The notes under the pieces: generated by a model | Database searches by the model: none | Told to the model about the DNA's origin: nothing | The model's input: the letters and a program-made list of their open reading frames with translations, nothing else | Program-made: the position numbers and the translations under genes | Shown here: positions 1-8,447 of the stretch, one piece after another | How positions within the stretch are numbered: the first letter of the stretch is position 1 | Layout: each line of letters starts with the position of its first letter | Source: Bacillota bacterium | GTDB taxonomy: Bacteria; Bacillota; Limnochordia; Darwinibacteriales; DTU012 | DNA length: 64,000 nt | NCBI GenBank assembly: GCA_012837335.1 | Contig: DURM01000055.1 | Coordinates: 1-64,000, forward strand | Direction of reading: 5' to 3'

Positions 1-103
1 GTGCGGCGCTCCCTTAGTTTTTTTACGCGGAAAAAACTACAAGCCTCCGAACCTGCATTCCTGGGCAAAATGTTAACAGGAGCAGAAGGAGGCTTAAGAT
101 ATC

Positions 104-595
104 ATGAAATCAAGGCAGTATATTCCCATTATTGTTCTGGCAGTTCTCGCTCTGCTAGTTGGGGCGAACAGCTTCTTTGCCAAACCCCCGGACAGCGATG
201 CACCTAGGTTCTTCCAGTCTCAGGCAGGCGGCGCCGGCAGCTCTCCTGCAGATGTGGTCAAATTCGAGCTGGACATAGAGCTGATGGATGGCGATGAAAT
301 TGAAATGGACTATTCCAAAGACCGAGACGGCAGACCCCGAGCTGAAATTGTACGGCGGAATGGCGAGAAATTAAGTGGTGATGAAGCTGCAGCCGAAATT
401 GAAACTTTAATCAGCTCCCTACCTCCCCTCACCTCCCGTGAGCCCCTAACTTTGGTTCAGGGTGTGTTGGACCAGCTGCAAATCGCCCAGGACGATCTCG
501 AGGAATTTGAGCTGAAATATCGCATGACTGCAGGATTTTCCAACAAAATCGAGTTGGAAATAGACGACTTTGATGATACGATGAATGATGATTAA
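104..595 (+). CDS. Uncharacterised membrane-anchored or secreted acidic protein
   Basis: I do not recognise a confident family. The 163-residue product starts with a short basic stretch and a hydrophobic segment (about residues 7-26) that looks like an uncleaved anchor or signal peptide. The rest is very acidic and ends in a Asp-rich tail (DDFDDTMNDD). The middle part (residues 50-95) alternates polar and hydrophobic residues and loosely resembles small PepSY/YusW-like extracellular domains, but this is only an impression. An AAGGAGG-like ribosome binding site lies about 11 bases before the ATG. The gene stands alone, ahead of a terminator and a convergent membrane-protein gene. That it is a real gene is likely; its function is unknown. 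Confidence 0.7.
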   Translation: MKSRQYIPIIVLAVLALLVGANSFFAKPPDSDAPRFFQSQAGGAGSSPADVVKFELDIELMDGDEIEMDYSKDRDGRPRAEIVRRNGEKLSGDEAAAEIETLISSLPPLTSREPLTLVQGVLDQLQIAQDDLEEFELKYRMTAGFSNKIELEIDDFDDTMNDD

Positions 596-600
596 TGCAG

Positions 601-640
601 AAATGCTGCGCCTCGATGATACTCTGCGCAGCATTTTTAT
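601..640 (+). terminator. Intrinsic terminator of the gene at 104-595
   Basis: An 11-bp perfect stem pairs 601-611 with 626-636 (AAATGCTGCGC / GCGCAGCATTT) around a 14-base loop and runs into T bases. It sits five bases after the stop codon and just before the end of the convergent gene at 645-1319. Confidence 0.8.
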
Positions 641-644
641 ATTC

Positions 645-1319
645 CTAAAAAAAGATTGATAAAATGACGGCGACTGCTAGAGACGGCAGCAGATTGCCCA
701 CCGCGATTCTACTGACACCGAGGATATTAAGACCAATACCGACAATCAGCAATCCCCCAGTTGCCCCCATCGCCTGCAGGGCAGCTGCGTGAAACAGGGG
801 TTCTAAAAGTCCGGCAAATACGGTGATTAGACTCTGGTAAATAAACACCGGAACGGCAGAAAACAAGACCCCGATGCCGAATGAGGATGCGAAAAAGACC
901 GCGCTCACACCGTCAAGCATCGCTTTAGCCAGAAGTGTTTCATGAGTTTTGTGCAGCCCGCTTTCGAGTGCTCCGATTACCGCCATCGCTCCCACGCAGT
1001 ATACGAGCGATGCAGTCACAAAGCCTTGAGTAATCCGGCTGGCTTCACCGACTGACTTACCCTTCCCCAACCGGTCCCCAATCTTCTCCAGTCTGGCTTC
1101 GATCTTGAGGATTTCACCGATAAATCCACCCGCCACAATACTGGCCAAGGGGATGAGGATATTGTCATGATCCAGCCCCATTTTTATACCTATAATCATA
1201 ACAACTAGTCCTAAACCATGCATAATCGTGCGCTGAGTAGCTTCCCGGAGATGAAGCACCATTCCAATTACAGATCCGAGCGCAATCGCCAGCGCATTGA
1301 TAATCGTTCCCCAAAACAT
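645..1319 (-). CDS. DUF554 family integral membrane protein
   Basis: The 224-residue product is almost entirely hydrophobic, with about six or seven membrane segments and glycine-rich stretches. It begins MFWGTIINALAIALGSVIG, the characteristic start of the DUF554 (YdfK/YqgA-like) membrane family, and its length is typical. The family is thought to be a transporter-like membrane protein, but substrate and role are not established. It sits about 70 bases downstream of rex on the same strand and may be co-transcribed with it, which would place it under redox control; that is inference. The stop lies next to a shared bidirectional terminator. Confidence 0.85.
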   Translation of the reverse strand: MFWGTIINALAIALGSVIGMVLHLREATQRTIMHGLGLVVMIIGIKMGLDHDNILIPLASIVAGGFIGEILKIEARLEKIGDRLGKGKSVGEASRITQGFVTASLVYCVGAMAVIGALESGLHKTHETLLAKAMLDGVSAVFFASSFGIGVLFSAVPVFIYQSLITVFAGLLEPLFHAAALQAMGATGGLLIVGIGLNILGVSRIAVGNLLPSLAVAVILSIFF

Positions 1320-1387
1320 CCCGAACCAATCCCCCTGCTGTCTCTAAACAAGATATTATTACTATCATATCGGGAATGGAGAAAATG

Positions 1388-2035
1388 TCAATCCCTCTCT
1401 TGGCTTAATTGAAACGAAAGCTGCAGCAGGCTGTCGGTTAGGTGGATGTGCTCCACAATTACATCATCGGGAACGCGCAGGTGAATTGGAGAGAAGTTCC
1501 AGATTGCTTTCACACCGAGCTTTACCAGCCGATCGCAGATGGCCTGGCTGACATCTTTAGGGGTAGTCATGACAGCGATGTCGCACTGGTTTTTGCTGAT
1601 ATAATCTTCAAGTGTATCGATGGATTGAATTTGCATGCCCGCAGCTTCCCCACCGATCACCTCAGGATCCGCATCAAAGATAGCTTTAATGAAAAACCCT
1701 CTCCGGCGAAAATTGGCATAGCTTACCAGCGCCCGGCCTAGGTTCCCCGCGCCGATCAACACCAGATGGTATTCCCGATCTAATCCCAAAATGCTCTCAA
1801 TATGTTCCTTCAGCTCATCCACTCGATAGCCATAGCCGTGCAGGCCGAATGAACCAAAATAACTTAAATCGGAGCGGATCTGCGCTGCTGTCATATTTAG
1901 AGCTTTCCCAAGCTCAGCGGATGAGATTTTCTCCACTTCCTGGGACAACTCCGATAAATAGCGGTGATAGTTTGGCAGTCTGCTGATTACACCTCGAGGG
2001 ATGCCTTCCTTTCTTCTCTGGTTGCGAATGCTCAT
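1388..2035 (-). CDS. rex: Redox-sensing transcriptional repressor Rex
   Basis: Rex is a homodimeric repressor that senses the NADH/NAD+ ratio and represses fermentative and respiratory genes when NADH is low. The N-terminal winged helix (residues 10-75, with the family signature for recognition helix AAQIRSDLSYFG) is followed by a Rossmann fold beginning LIGAGNLGRAL and a C-terminal domain-swap helix. Length (215 residues) is usual. The ATG at 2035 is chosen because GGGAGGAG lies five bases upstream; the in-frame TTG at 2050 overlaps that ribosome binding site. The gene follows a secreted-protein gene by 26 bases. Rnf, flavodiiron and other redox genes elsewhere in the window are plausible targets, though no clear Rex palindrome was found in front of them. 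Confidence 0.95.
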   Translation of the reverse strand: MSIRNQRRKEGIPRGVISRLPNYHRYLSELSQEVEKISSAELGKALNMTAAQIRSDLSYFGSFGLHGYGYRVDELKEHIESILGLDREYHLVLIGAGNLGRALVSYANFRRRGFFIKAIFDADPEVIGGEAAGMQIQSIDTLEDYISKNQCDIAVMTTPKDVSQAICDRLVKLGVKAIWNFSPIHLRVPDDVIVEHIHLTDSLLQLSFQLSQERD

Positions 2036-2061
2036 CCAATCTCCTCCCAAAGTATTAAATT

Positions 2062-2556
2062 TTAACGCACTCTCAGTTTTTCAGCGTGGATAACCTCCTG
2101 ACTGCTCACCCGATCTCTCACCACTACCTCTGCGATATAAGTTCCGGGCGGTGCCCACCAGGGTATATCCACCCATAAGTAAAACCAAATATACTCCTCC
2201 GGTTGATCGGAGGGATCATTAAACTCAATCACGTCAAGCTGTCTAAACAGCCGCAGCCCGAACCCTGTCTTTAAATAGACATCTACGGCAAGGTCATTGT
2301 AATAATATCCATCCTCGAAATAGCTTTCAAATCCGGTTACTTCTAAAAAAGCCCAAACCCTTGTGCCCCGTTCAAATACTCCCTCATTGGGCACATATTC
2401 AAAAAAGTCATCTTCATCGCTGGACCAGCCCATATCGGAAAACCGCAGGCCGGTTTCAATTTCCTCTAAAGCTGTTTCCGCCAGTTCGACCGCTGCAGCC
2501 GATACCGGTGCAAATATCAGCGAACTTAACAGCATTCCAATCAGGATTAAAATCAT
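2062..2556 (-). CDS. Uncharacterised secreted protein
   Basis: The product has about 164 residues with an N-terminal hydrophobic signal peptide (MILILIGMLLSSLIFAPVSA, cleavage near VSA-AA) and a mature part rich in aromatic and acidic residues. The region 40-160 looks like a beta-sandwich with repeated Trp/Tyr/Asp motifs such as YIWFYLWVDIPWW. I cannot name the family. The start at 2556 is preferred because AGGAGG lies ten bases upstream; the longer frame from 2601 reads through the ribosome binding site. It is the first gene of a likely two- or three-gene unit with rex downstream, an odd partner for a regulator. Confidence 0.65.
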   Translation of the reverse strand: MILILIGMLLSSLIFAPVSAAAVELAETALEEIETGLRFSDMGWSSDEDDFFEYVPNEGVFERGTRVWAFLEVTGFESYFEDGYYYNDLAVDVYLKTGFGLRLFRQLDVIEFNDPSDQPEEYIWFYLWVDIPWWAPPGTYIAEVVVRDRVSSQEVIHAEKLRVR

Positions 2557-2589
2557 GTCCGCCATTCCTCCTAGGATTTTCGAACTCAA

Positions 2590-2596
2590 TGTCGAA
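2590..2596 (+). promoter_or_regulatory. Candidate Spo0A box
   Basis: TGTCGAA, the exact consensus of the Spo0A-binding 0A box, lies in the 91-bp divergent gap between the genes starting at 2556 (minus) and 2648 (plus). A second half-site, TTTCGAA-like, lies about ten bases before it. Seven-base matches arise by chance, so this is weak on its own. Confidence 0.35.
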
Positions 2597-2647
2597 TACA
2601 ATCAACAACAGCGTTATTAATCAGAAAAGCATGAAAGGAAGAAAGCC

Positions 2648-2974
2648 TTGATCAAAGGATTAAATAAGGGCAGATGGACCCGGCCTACTGACAAATCAGC
2701 AGTTTATTACGAGTTTGAGTCCGGTAAACGATGGGGACTCCGCGTCACCCTCTATGAAAAACACGCTAAAGTGGAAGCCTGCCAAGGTGAAAAAGCGGTT
2801 TGGTACAATGCCCCCAAACGCTACAGCACCATCGTCTCTCCTCCTACTATCTTCGAGAAACTGAGGGGAATTTCCTTCGAAGATAAAGTATTAGCAGAAG
2901 TTGAGAATAAAAGAAAAGTAGTTGCCGAAGAAAATGGTGCTCCGACTTATTTTACAGATAACATGGAAGAATGA
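2648..2974 (+). CDS. Uncharacterised small protein, TTG start
   Basis: A 108-residue basic/acidic soluble protein without signal peptide or membrane segment. Family not recognised. The first half contains aromatic-rich beta-like strands (VYYEFESGKRWGLRVTLYE), and the second half is charged and probably helical. The only good start is TTG at 2648, with AAAGGAAG about eight bases upstream; no in-frame ATG exists nearby. It lies divergent from the secreted protein at 2062-2556 and about 80 bases upstream of the metallophosphoesterase. Codon use and a proper ribosome binding site support a real gene. Confidence 0.6.
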   Translation: MIKGLNKGRWTRPTDKSAVYYEFESGKRWGLRVTLYEKHAKVEACQGEKAVWYNAPKRYSTIVSPPTIFEKLRGISFEDKVLAEVENKRKVVAEENGAPTYFTDNMEE

Positions 2975-3054
2975 CCGCAATTTCACTAAAGCTTTACAGG
3001 GAGAGTCTTGCTAATCCAGCTCATCTATCCCTATACTAAATGGGAGGCGAGGAT

Positions 3055-3660
3055 ATGAAAATACTTGTTGTAGCCGATACCGTCGATCCACTGCTCTATG
3101 ATCATTTTCGACGGGAGCGATTCCCCGATAATATCGAATTGATTCTTTCCGCCGGCGACTTGCCAGCGTGGTATCTATCATATTTAATGTCTGTCTTTAA
3201 CGCTCCACTTTACTATGTTCGCGGCAATCATGACTATGATTACGACCGAGAACCGCCGGAAGGCGGAGAGGATATTGATGGCAGAATAATAAAAGTGAAA
3301 GATATCACGATCATGGGTTTTGAAGGCTCCATGTTTTACCACTCTCCCCGAGCGGTGCAGCGAACCGAGCGGGAAATGTGGTGGCTGTGGCAGAAAATGC
3401 GGTTTAAAATCATGCTTAATCAGAAAATCGATATCATACTCACCCATGCTCCCCCATTTGGCATTCATGATGCGGAAGATCAATGTCACAAGGGCTTCCT
3501 TACTTTTTCCAAAATGATCCACAAATACCAGCCGAAATACTTTATTCATGGTCACACCCACTTAAATTACGGTCTCAAACAAAAACGAATCGATGTTGTC
3601 AACAACACTAAGGTGATTAACGGATACGGCTATTATATATTAGACACTGACGAAGATTAG
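3055..3660 (+). CDS. Calcineurin-like metallophosphoesterase
   Basis: A soluble two-metal phosphoesterase of about 201 residues. Visible metal motifs in order are the first-strand Asp (VVADT, about residue 8), GD (AGDLP), GNHD (RGNHDYDYD), a single His (THAPP) and GHTH near residue 170. The first motif, normally DxH, reads DTV, so one canonical ligand is absent. This variant start (ADTVDPLLYDHF) seems typical of a subfamily of stand-alone phosphoesterases rather than damage. The ATG at 3055 is preceded by GGGAGG; the ORF can be extended five codons but only into the ribosome binding site. Substrate unknown. It is 24 bases upstream of the ParB-like gene and probably cotranscribed with it. Confidence 0.85.
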   Translation: MKILVVADTVDPLLYDHFRRERFPDNIELILSAGDLPAWYLSYLMSVFNAPLYYVRGNHDYDYDREPPEGGEDIDGRIIKVKDITIMGFEGSMFYHSPRAVQRTEREMWWLWQKMRFKIMLNQKIDIILTHAPPFGIHDAEDQCHKGFLTFSKMIHKYQPKYFIHGHTHLNYGLKQKRIDVVNNTKVINGYGYYILDTDED

Positions 3661-3684
3661 TCCGCGCCTAAAGGAGGTGGCCAG

Positions 3685-4632
3685 ATGTTCCTGCGAGGAA
3701 CGGTCGAATCGTTCGATCGCCAAATGTCGGAGCAGAACCTTACTGAATCAATTGAGCTGGGACTGCGCACTGTCGAGGTAAAACGAATTGTCGGTTCAGT
3801 CAACCGCTGGCAGGATTTTGATTCTCAGTTTCGCTTTCGCTTAACCTCCCGCAATGCCATGGAGCGCTATGCCGGAATTAAAAAGGCATTAGAGGAAGGC
3901 GTGATCCTGCCCCCTGTAGATTTATACAAAATCAAAGACAAATACTATGTTGTAGATGGAAACCACCGGGTAGCTGCTGCCAAAGAAATCGGACAGATCT
4001 ATATCGATGCCTATGTTACTGAGTTTCTGCCCACCGGTGATACACCGCAGCATCTGTTGTGGCGGGAGCGGGCCAACTTTGAGTACCGCACCGGATTATC
4101 GGATATCCAGTTTACTGAGCTGGGTATGTATCAGGAGCTGCTGAAGCAGATTGAGCGCTTCGAACACGAAGAATACAAAAGATATTATATCAACGACAGT
4201 TTTCTCCACGTCGCCAAGCAGTGGTATGAAGATATTTACAAACCGGTAGTTGAAGAAATCCGCCGGGAAAGACTTCTGGATGAATTTCCCAACCGGACCG
4301 AAGCAGATCTGTTTCTCTACGCTACTTACCACCGCATTGCTAAATCCAGGCTGACTCAGGAGCAGGTTACTTACCGAGAAGCGCTGGCAGACCTGCGTCC
4401 AACCGAGAAGAAGACGCTTAAGGATAAGATTTTTGATGTGATCAACAGTTTATTGAAGTTGAATGAAAACGTCCATGACTGTCCTCATGGACTGATTATA
4501 GATGAAGATGGATTGGTAAAGGTCACTAAAAACTGTGAAGGCTGCACCAAATGCGACCATAGTGCAGCGGCTCACCAACCTGAGCCGAAGATTCTCAGTG
4601 AAGATGATGTTCAAGGTGTGCATAACGTGTGA
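3685..4632 (+). CDS. ParB/sulfiredoxin-fold N-terminal domain protein with C-terminal cysteine cluster
   Basis: The 315-residue product has a ParB-like nuclease fold in its N-terminal half: a strand/helix pattern followed by YYVVDGNHRVAAAKEIG (about residues 88-106), matching the DGxHR motif of ParB N-terminal and sulfiredoxin-like domains. It has no helix-turn-helix KorB domain, so it is not a partition ParB. The middle is helical. The C-terminus carries five cysteines (DCPHG, NCEGCTKC) plus histidines, suggesting metal or Fe-S binding. AAAGGAGG precedes the ATG. Pairing with the upstream phosphoesterase suggests a shared nucleotide- or phosphate-related function; this is inference. Confidence 0.7.
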   Translation: MFLRGTVESFDRQMSEQNLTESIELGLRTVEVKRIVGSVNRWQDFDSQFRFRLTSRNAMERYAGIKKALEEGVILPPVDLYKIKDKYYVVDGNHRVAAAKEIGQIYIDAYVTEFLPTGDTPQHLLWRERANFEYRTGLSDIQFTELGMYQELLKQIERFEHEEYKRYYINDSFLHVAKQWYEDIYKPVVEEIRRERLLDEFPNRTEADLFLYATYHRIAKSRLTQEQVTYREALADLRPTEKKTLKDKIFDVINSLLKLNENVHDCPHGLIIDEDGLVKVTKNCEGCTKCDHSAAAHQPEPKILSEDDVQGVHNV

Positions 4633-4664
4633 AAGAGCGCTTCCGTAAATCAAAGCGCTCTTTT
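4632..4664 (+). terminator. Intrinsic terminator after the ParB-like gene
   Basis: An 11-bp perfect stem (4632-4642 with 4653-4663, AAAGAGCGCTT / AAGCGCTCTTT) has a 10-base loop and ends in four T bases. It begins on the last base of the stop codon and separates this unit from nth. Confidence 0.75.
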
Positions 4665-4686
4665 GGTACCAAAAGGAGCGTAAACT

Positions 4687-5322
4687 ATGCTGGAACAAGC
4701 TGCAGTAGATGAAATTTTAGAGATTTTAGCTCAACTCTATCCGAATCCTACAACTGAACTGGAGCACGAAACTCCCTTTCAGCTCTTGATTGCCACGATT
4801 CTTTCAGCCCAGTGCACTGATCAGCGGGTTAATATCATCACCCGGAAGCTTTTTGCGGATCATCCCACGGTGGAATCTCTGGAGCAGCTGTCGATTCAAG
4901 AAATTGAATCCTATATTCGCACCGCAGGGTTGTGGCAGACCAAGGCCAAAAATATCAAAAGAACCTGCGAGATTCTGATTGATAACTACAACGGCGAAGT
5001 GCCCCGAACCCGGGAAGAGCTGATGAAACTTCCCGGTGTGGGCCGGAAAACTGCCAATGTGGTGCTGGCTAATGCCTTTAATGTACCAGCTTTTCCCGTC
5101 GATACTCATGTTCACCGGGTGGCCAATCGGCTCGGTCTGGCAGCAAGTTCCAATCCAAACCAAACTGAAGAGCAGCTGACTGCTCTGATCCCGGAAGAAT
5201 ACTGGAAGGACGCCCATCACTGGCTGATCCTCCACGGTAGAAGGGTGTGCAGCGCCCGTAAGCCTAACTGCGAAGAGTGCCCTCTCGCCCACCTCTGCCA
5301 AACTGCTTTCACACACCAATAG
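4687..5322 (+). CDS. nth: Endonuclease III (DNA glycosylase/AP lyase)
   Basis: Base-excision repair enzyme that removes oxidised pyrimidines and nicks the abasic site. The 211-residue protein has the helix-hairpin-helix LPGVGRKTANVVL with catalytic Lys121, the catalytic Asp139 in VDTHVHRVANRLGL, and the C-terminal 4Fe-4S ligands C188-x6-C195-x2-C198-x5-C204. All key residues are present and length is standard. AAAGGAG precedes the ATG. Its 3' end overlaps the convergent transpeptidase gene by 14 bases. Confidence 0.97.
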   Translation: MLEQAAVDEILEILAQLYPNPTTELEHETPFQLLIATILSAQCTDQRVNIITRKLFADHPTVESLEQLSIQEIESYIRTAGLWQTKAKNIKRTCEILIDNYNGEVPRTREELMKLPGVGRKTANVVLANAFNVPAFPVDTHVHRVANRLGLAASSNPNQTEEQLTALIPEEYWKDAHHWLILHGRRVCSARKPNCEECPLAHLCQTAFTHQ

Positions 5323-7237
5323 GGTCGGGAAGATCGCTGTATGTGGGCTGATAATCCAAATCAGTGTAGATAATAACCGTCGTCTGAGGTGGAACTTGCG
5401 CGTTCGGCGCTGGAATCTGGTCGATGATGCGAGTGCCTCCGCCAGCCACTTCAACTCTAAAACCCTGCTCAGTCAGGGTTTTTTGCGCTTCATGAACAGC
5501 TTTGCCGAGCACATCAGGTACTTTTACCGCGCTGCGCCCATCAATCTCTTCAACTGCTCTGGTCTTAACACCTAAATAAGGCATGATCTGCTCTACCAAT
5601 CGCGCAAACACGGGGCTGGCAATAATGCCGCCGTAAAACGCGCCTTGGGGTTCCCACAGCACGATTAAACCCACCATTTGGGGATCATCCTCAGGAGCAT
5701 AGCCCGCAAACGAAGTAACGGTTTTAGAATGGGAGTAGCGTCCGTTTTCTACCAGCTGTGCAGTGCCGGTTTTCCCTGCCACATTATATCCTTTTACATC
5801 CGCTCTTTTCCCTGAACCGTTGGCAATCACTGACCGGAGCACACTGCTGACAGTGGCAGCAGTTTCCTGATCGATAACTCGCTCCGGCGGCGGAATATTC
5901 GGCGGCTGCTCACCCTCGGGAGTAACAATTGCCTTTACATAGTGGGGAACATTAAAGATGCCGTCATTGGCAATCGCAGCAAAGGCAGCTAAAAGCTGAA
6001 TTGGTGTGGTTGTCAAGCCCTGGCCGAAACCAATATTGGCCCAAGTTACCAGGGGAACTTTTTCTGATGGCGGCCGCACTGTCCCAGGGGCTTCTCCCGG
6101 AAAATCCACCCCTAATCGATCACCAAGTTTAAACGCTTTCAGATAATCATAAAACCGTTCGCCGCCCAGATCAATTCCCAGCTTAGCGTAAAAGGGATTG
6201 CAGGAGTTCTCGAGAGTTTGAGTAAAGGACTGAGGTCCATGACCGCCCCGATTCCAGCAGCGGATTCTCCAACCCGAAACCATGATATACCCTGGATCAA
6301 AGAAGTGGGTGTGCAGACTAGCAATACCGGAATCCAGGGCGGCCGCCGCAGTAACCGCTTTAAAAGTTGAACCCGGCTCATATGTGTCTGTAACCACGAT
6401 GTTTCTGCGGTTTTCAATTGGATAATCATTGTAATTGAGAAGATCATAGCTGGGATAGATTGCATTGGCCAAAATCTCACCGGTTTTCGGATCCGCAATC
6501 ACGATTAAAGCCAGCCGTGATCCAGTTTCTAATGCAGCTCGCCTGACTTCCCTTTCCGCAATCTGCTGAATGTAGAAATCTATGGTAAGGATGATATCAG
6601 CTCCGTCTATCCCTGCGGTATATCCCTTGATTCCGTCATCAATAATGCGCCCCACCGCGTCTCTTTCAAAGACTGCCTCACCTTTGATGCCCCTCAGATA
6701 CTGATCGTAATAAAGCTCAATTCCTTCCAACCCCTGATTATCAATGCCGACAATTCCCAAAACCTGAGGTGCAATCGAACCATAGGGATAAAACCGAGTT
6801 GGGTTATCAACTACACCCACACCGGGCAGATCAGCCCGGTGAATCTCAAGCACTTCATCAGTTGTCACTCGTTTCTTGATCCATTCGCTCGCCGTGGATT
6901 TTTTGAGCCTGTTAAGTACAAATTCATAATCAAGGTCAAGAATATCAGCGAGCGTGCGGGCAGTGGCTTCTTTGTCTTTGATCTCCATCGGTATAGCGTA
7001 AACCGCGCTGGCGCTCACTGTCACTGCAAGGGGAATACCGTTGCGGTCATAAATCGCCCCCCGTTTCGGATCAACGGGAATCTTCTGCAGCCGCTGCTCC
7101 ATTGCCTTGCTGACATAGAATGGATTCTGGAAAAACTGGATATATACTAAACGTCCTCCTAAAAATGAGACTACTGCGATGAGGACTGCAAACATGATCA
7201 AGATGCGCCTAGCCACCATCGAACTGGAAACTCGCAC
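5309..7237 (-). CDS. Class B penicillin-binding transpeptidase with PASTA domain (SpoVD/FtsI type)
   Basis: Peptidoglycan D,D-transpeptidase anchored by one N-terminal membrane helix (residues 11-30). A dimerisation domain (about 50-205) is followed by the transpeptidase domain with S290-x-x-K293 (EPGSTFK), S345-C-N347 and K489-T-G491, then one PASTA domain (about 570-630) and a short tail. A single PASTA domain fits sporulation-specific SpoVD better than division PBP2B, which usually has two, but the division enzyme cannot be excluded. GTG at 7237 follows GGGAGGGTGG. It lies 15 bases after the D,D-carboxypeptidase gene, forming a wall-synthesis pair. Confidence 0.92.
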   Translation of the reverse strand: MRVSSSMVARRILIMFAVLIAVVSFLGGRLVYIQFFQNPFYVSKAMEQRLQKIPVDPKRGAIYDRNGIPLAVTVSASAVYAIPMEIKDKEATARTLADILDLDYEFVLNRLKKSTASEWIKKRVTTDEVLEIHRADLPGVGVVDNPTRFYPYGSIAPQVLGIVGIDNQGLEGIELYYDQYLRGIKGEAVFERDAVGRIIDDGIKGYTAGIDGADIILTIDFYIQQIAEREVRRAALETGSRLALIVIADPKTGEILANAIYPSYDLLNYNDYPIENRRNIVVTDTYEPGSTFKAVTAAAALDSGIASLHTHFFDPGYIMVSGWRIRCWNRGGHGPQSFTQTLENSCNPFYAKLGIDLGGERFYDYLKAFKLGDRLGVDFPGEAPGTVRPPSEKVPLVTWANIGFGQGLTTTPIQLLAAFAAIANDGIFNVPHYVKAIVTPEGEQPPNIPPPERVIDQETAATVSSVLRSVIANGSGKRADVKGYNVAGKTGTAQLVENGRYSHSKTVTSFAGYAPEDDPQMVGLIVLWEPQGAFYGGIIASPVFARLVEQIMPYLGVKTRAVEEIDGRSAVKVPDVLGKAVHEAQKTLTEQGFRVEVAGGGTRIIDQIPAPNAQVPPQTTVIIYTDLDYQPTYSDLPDPIGV

Positions 7238-7252
7238 AAGCCACCCTCCCCC

Positions 7253-8389
7253 TTAAAACAGTCGGCTGAAAAACTCCACAATGCGATTCCACAGCCGCCG
7301 CAGCACCGATGCCAAACCAGTGTTCTGGTTGGATACCAAATCTATTCGCCCATATTCCTCCCCATTGCGGATAATCACCAGCTCACCAACTTTATCGCCT
7401 TTATCAACCGGAGCCCGGTTGTCCTTTAGCTCGATCTTGGTATCAATCTCAGCATCTTTAGGCTCGAAGGCAAACATGGACAGATCCCGCTCCAAAACAG
7501 CATCGACGAGATGGGTAACACCATCGGTCACTTTTACCTGGGTGACAGCCTGCCCCGCAGGTATGATAGTTTTGAGTTTGGAATAGGCATACTCAACGAG
7601 CGCTTCTGACTGCTCATTGCGGGACTCGCGGCTGGGTGCCCCCAGCACAACAATAATTAAACTACGCCCATTCCGCTCCACGCTAGTTATCAAAGTGTGT
7701 CCCGCGGGTGTGGTTGCTCCGGTTTTAATTCCATTTACCCCTTCTACTTCATGAAGGAGCACATTGGAGTTGCGGATCGTGCGGTTCTGAGGCTTCAGTT
7801 CATACTCTTTGGTGGAAACCAGGCGTTTAAACAGCTCGTTTTCCATAGCAATCCGGGACAGCACTGCCATCTCGTAGGCGGTTGAATAATTTCCGCTGTA
7901 AATTGATAAAAGCCCCGTGCAGTCCACAAAATTAGTATCGGTTAATCCCATTTCTCTGGCCCGCTTGGTCATCAACTTAGCAAACTCTGCTTCTGACCCG
8001 GCGGTATACTCTGCCAGCGCTACCGCCGCATCGTTAGCCGAGGCCAACGCAGATGCGTACAAAAGCTCCTCTACGGTGAATTTGTCCCCTGCCTTAAGTT
8101 TGATCTCGGTTCCGTCCCGACTGGCCGCATTAGAACTCGCTGTTACCACATCATCGAGGGCAATTTTGCCCTGTTCCACCAGCTCGCAAACATAGAGCAT
8201 GGTCATGATCTTAGTAAGGCTGGCAATGGATCGCTGATCATGCGGGTTTTTGCCGTAAATCATTTGATCGAAATCTGCGTCGTAAATGACGACTGCGACG
8301 GCGTTAATTTCGGGAAAATCCTGTGGTTGGGCAAATGCAAGATTTCCCAGGAAAACTACCAGCAGCAGAACACTGATCCATTTTCTCAT
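7253..8389 (-). CDS. dacA: D-alanyl-D-alanine carboxypeptidase (S11, PBP5 type)
   Basis: Secreted enzyme that trims the terminal D-Ala from peptidoglycan pentapeptides. The 378-residue product has a signal peptide (cleavage near AFA-QP, residue 20), the serine motif S57-L-T-K60, S117-A-N119 (usually SGN) and K222-T-G224, then a C-terminal beta domain. The last 20 residues (LRRLWNRIVEFFSRLF) form the amphipathic anchor helix typical of PBP5 enzymes. ATG at 8389 is preferred over the upstream TTG because GAGGG precedes it properly. The transpeptidase gene follows directly, so the two wall enzymes are co-expressed. It could be a DacF-type sporulation paralogue. Confidence 0.93.
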   Translation of the reverse strand: MRKWISVLLLVVFLGNLAFAQPQDFPEINAVAVVIYDADFDQMIYGKNPHDQRSIASLTKIMTMLYVCELVEQGKIALDDVVTASSNAASRDGTEIKLKAGDKFTVEELLYASALASANDAAVALAEYTAGSEAEFAKLMTKRAREMGLTDTNFVDCTGLLSIYSGNYSTAYEMAVLSRIAMENELFKRLVSTKEYELKPQNRTIRNSNVLLHEVEGVNGIKTGATTPAGHTLITSVERNGRSLIIVVLGAPSRESRNEQSEALVEYAYSKLKTIIPAGQAVTQVKVTDGVTHLVDAVLERDLSMFAFEPKDAEIDTKIELKDNRAPVDKGDKVGELVIIRNGEEYGRIDLVSNQNTGLASVLRRLWNRIVEFFSRLF

Positions 8390-8447
8390 CTCAACCCTCA
8401 ACCCCCTTAGACGCTTACATAATCATACGCATGCAGATTGTATCTTA

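Noticed and set aside
1-103. Open frame covering 1-207
   Set aside because: It overlaps the gene at 104-595 in another frame, lacks a ribosome binding site and shows no protein-like features. The stretch holds only an A/T-rich imperfect hairpin.
2036-2050. TTG start for Rex five codons upstream
   Set aside because: These bases are the ribosome binding site GGGAGGAG of the ATG at 2035; the shorter protein has the usual Rex N-terminus.
3184-3561. 125-codon open frame on the minus strand
   Set aside because: It is antisense to the metallophosphoesterase, has no ribosome binding site and no family resemblance. The same holds for the other long antisense frames, for example at 4804-5454 and 32417-32833.
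5309-5322. Gene truncation at the nth/transpeptidase junction
   Set aside because: Both proteins end normally; it is a 14-base convergent overlap, as also seen at 25601-25626 and 32138-32161, and reflects compact genome layout.
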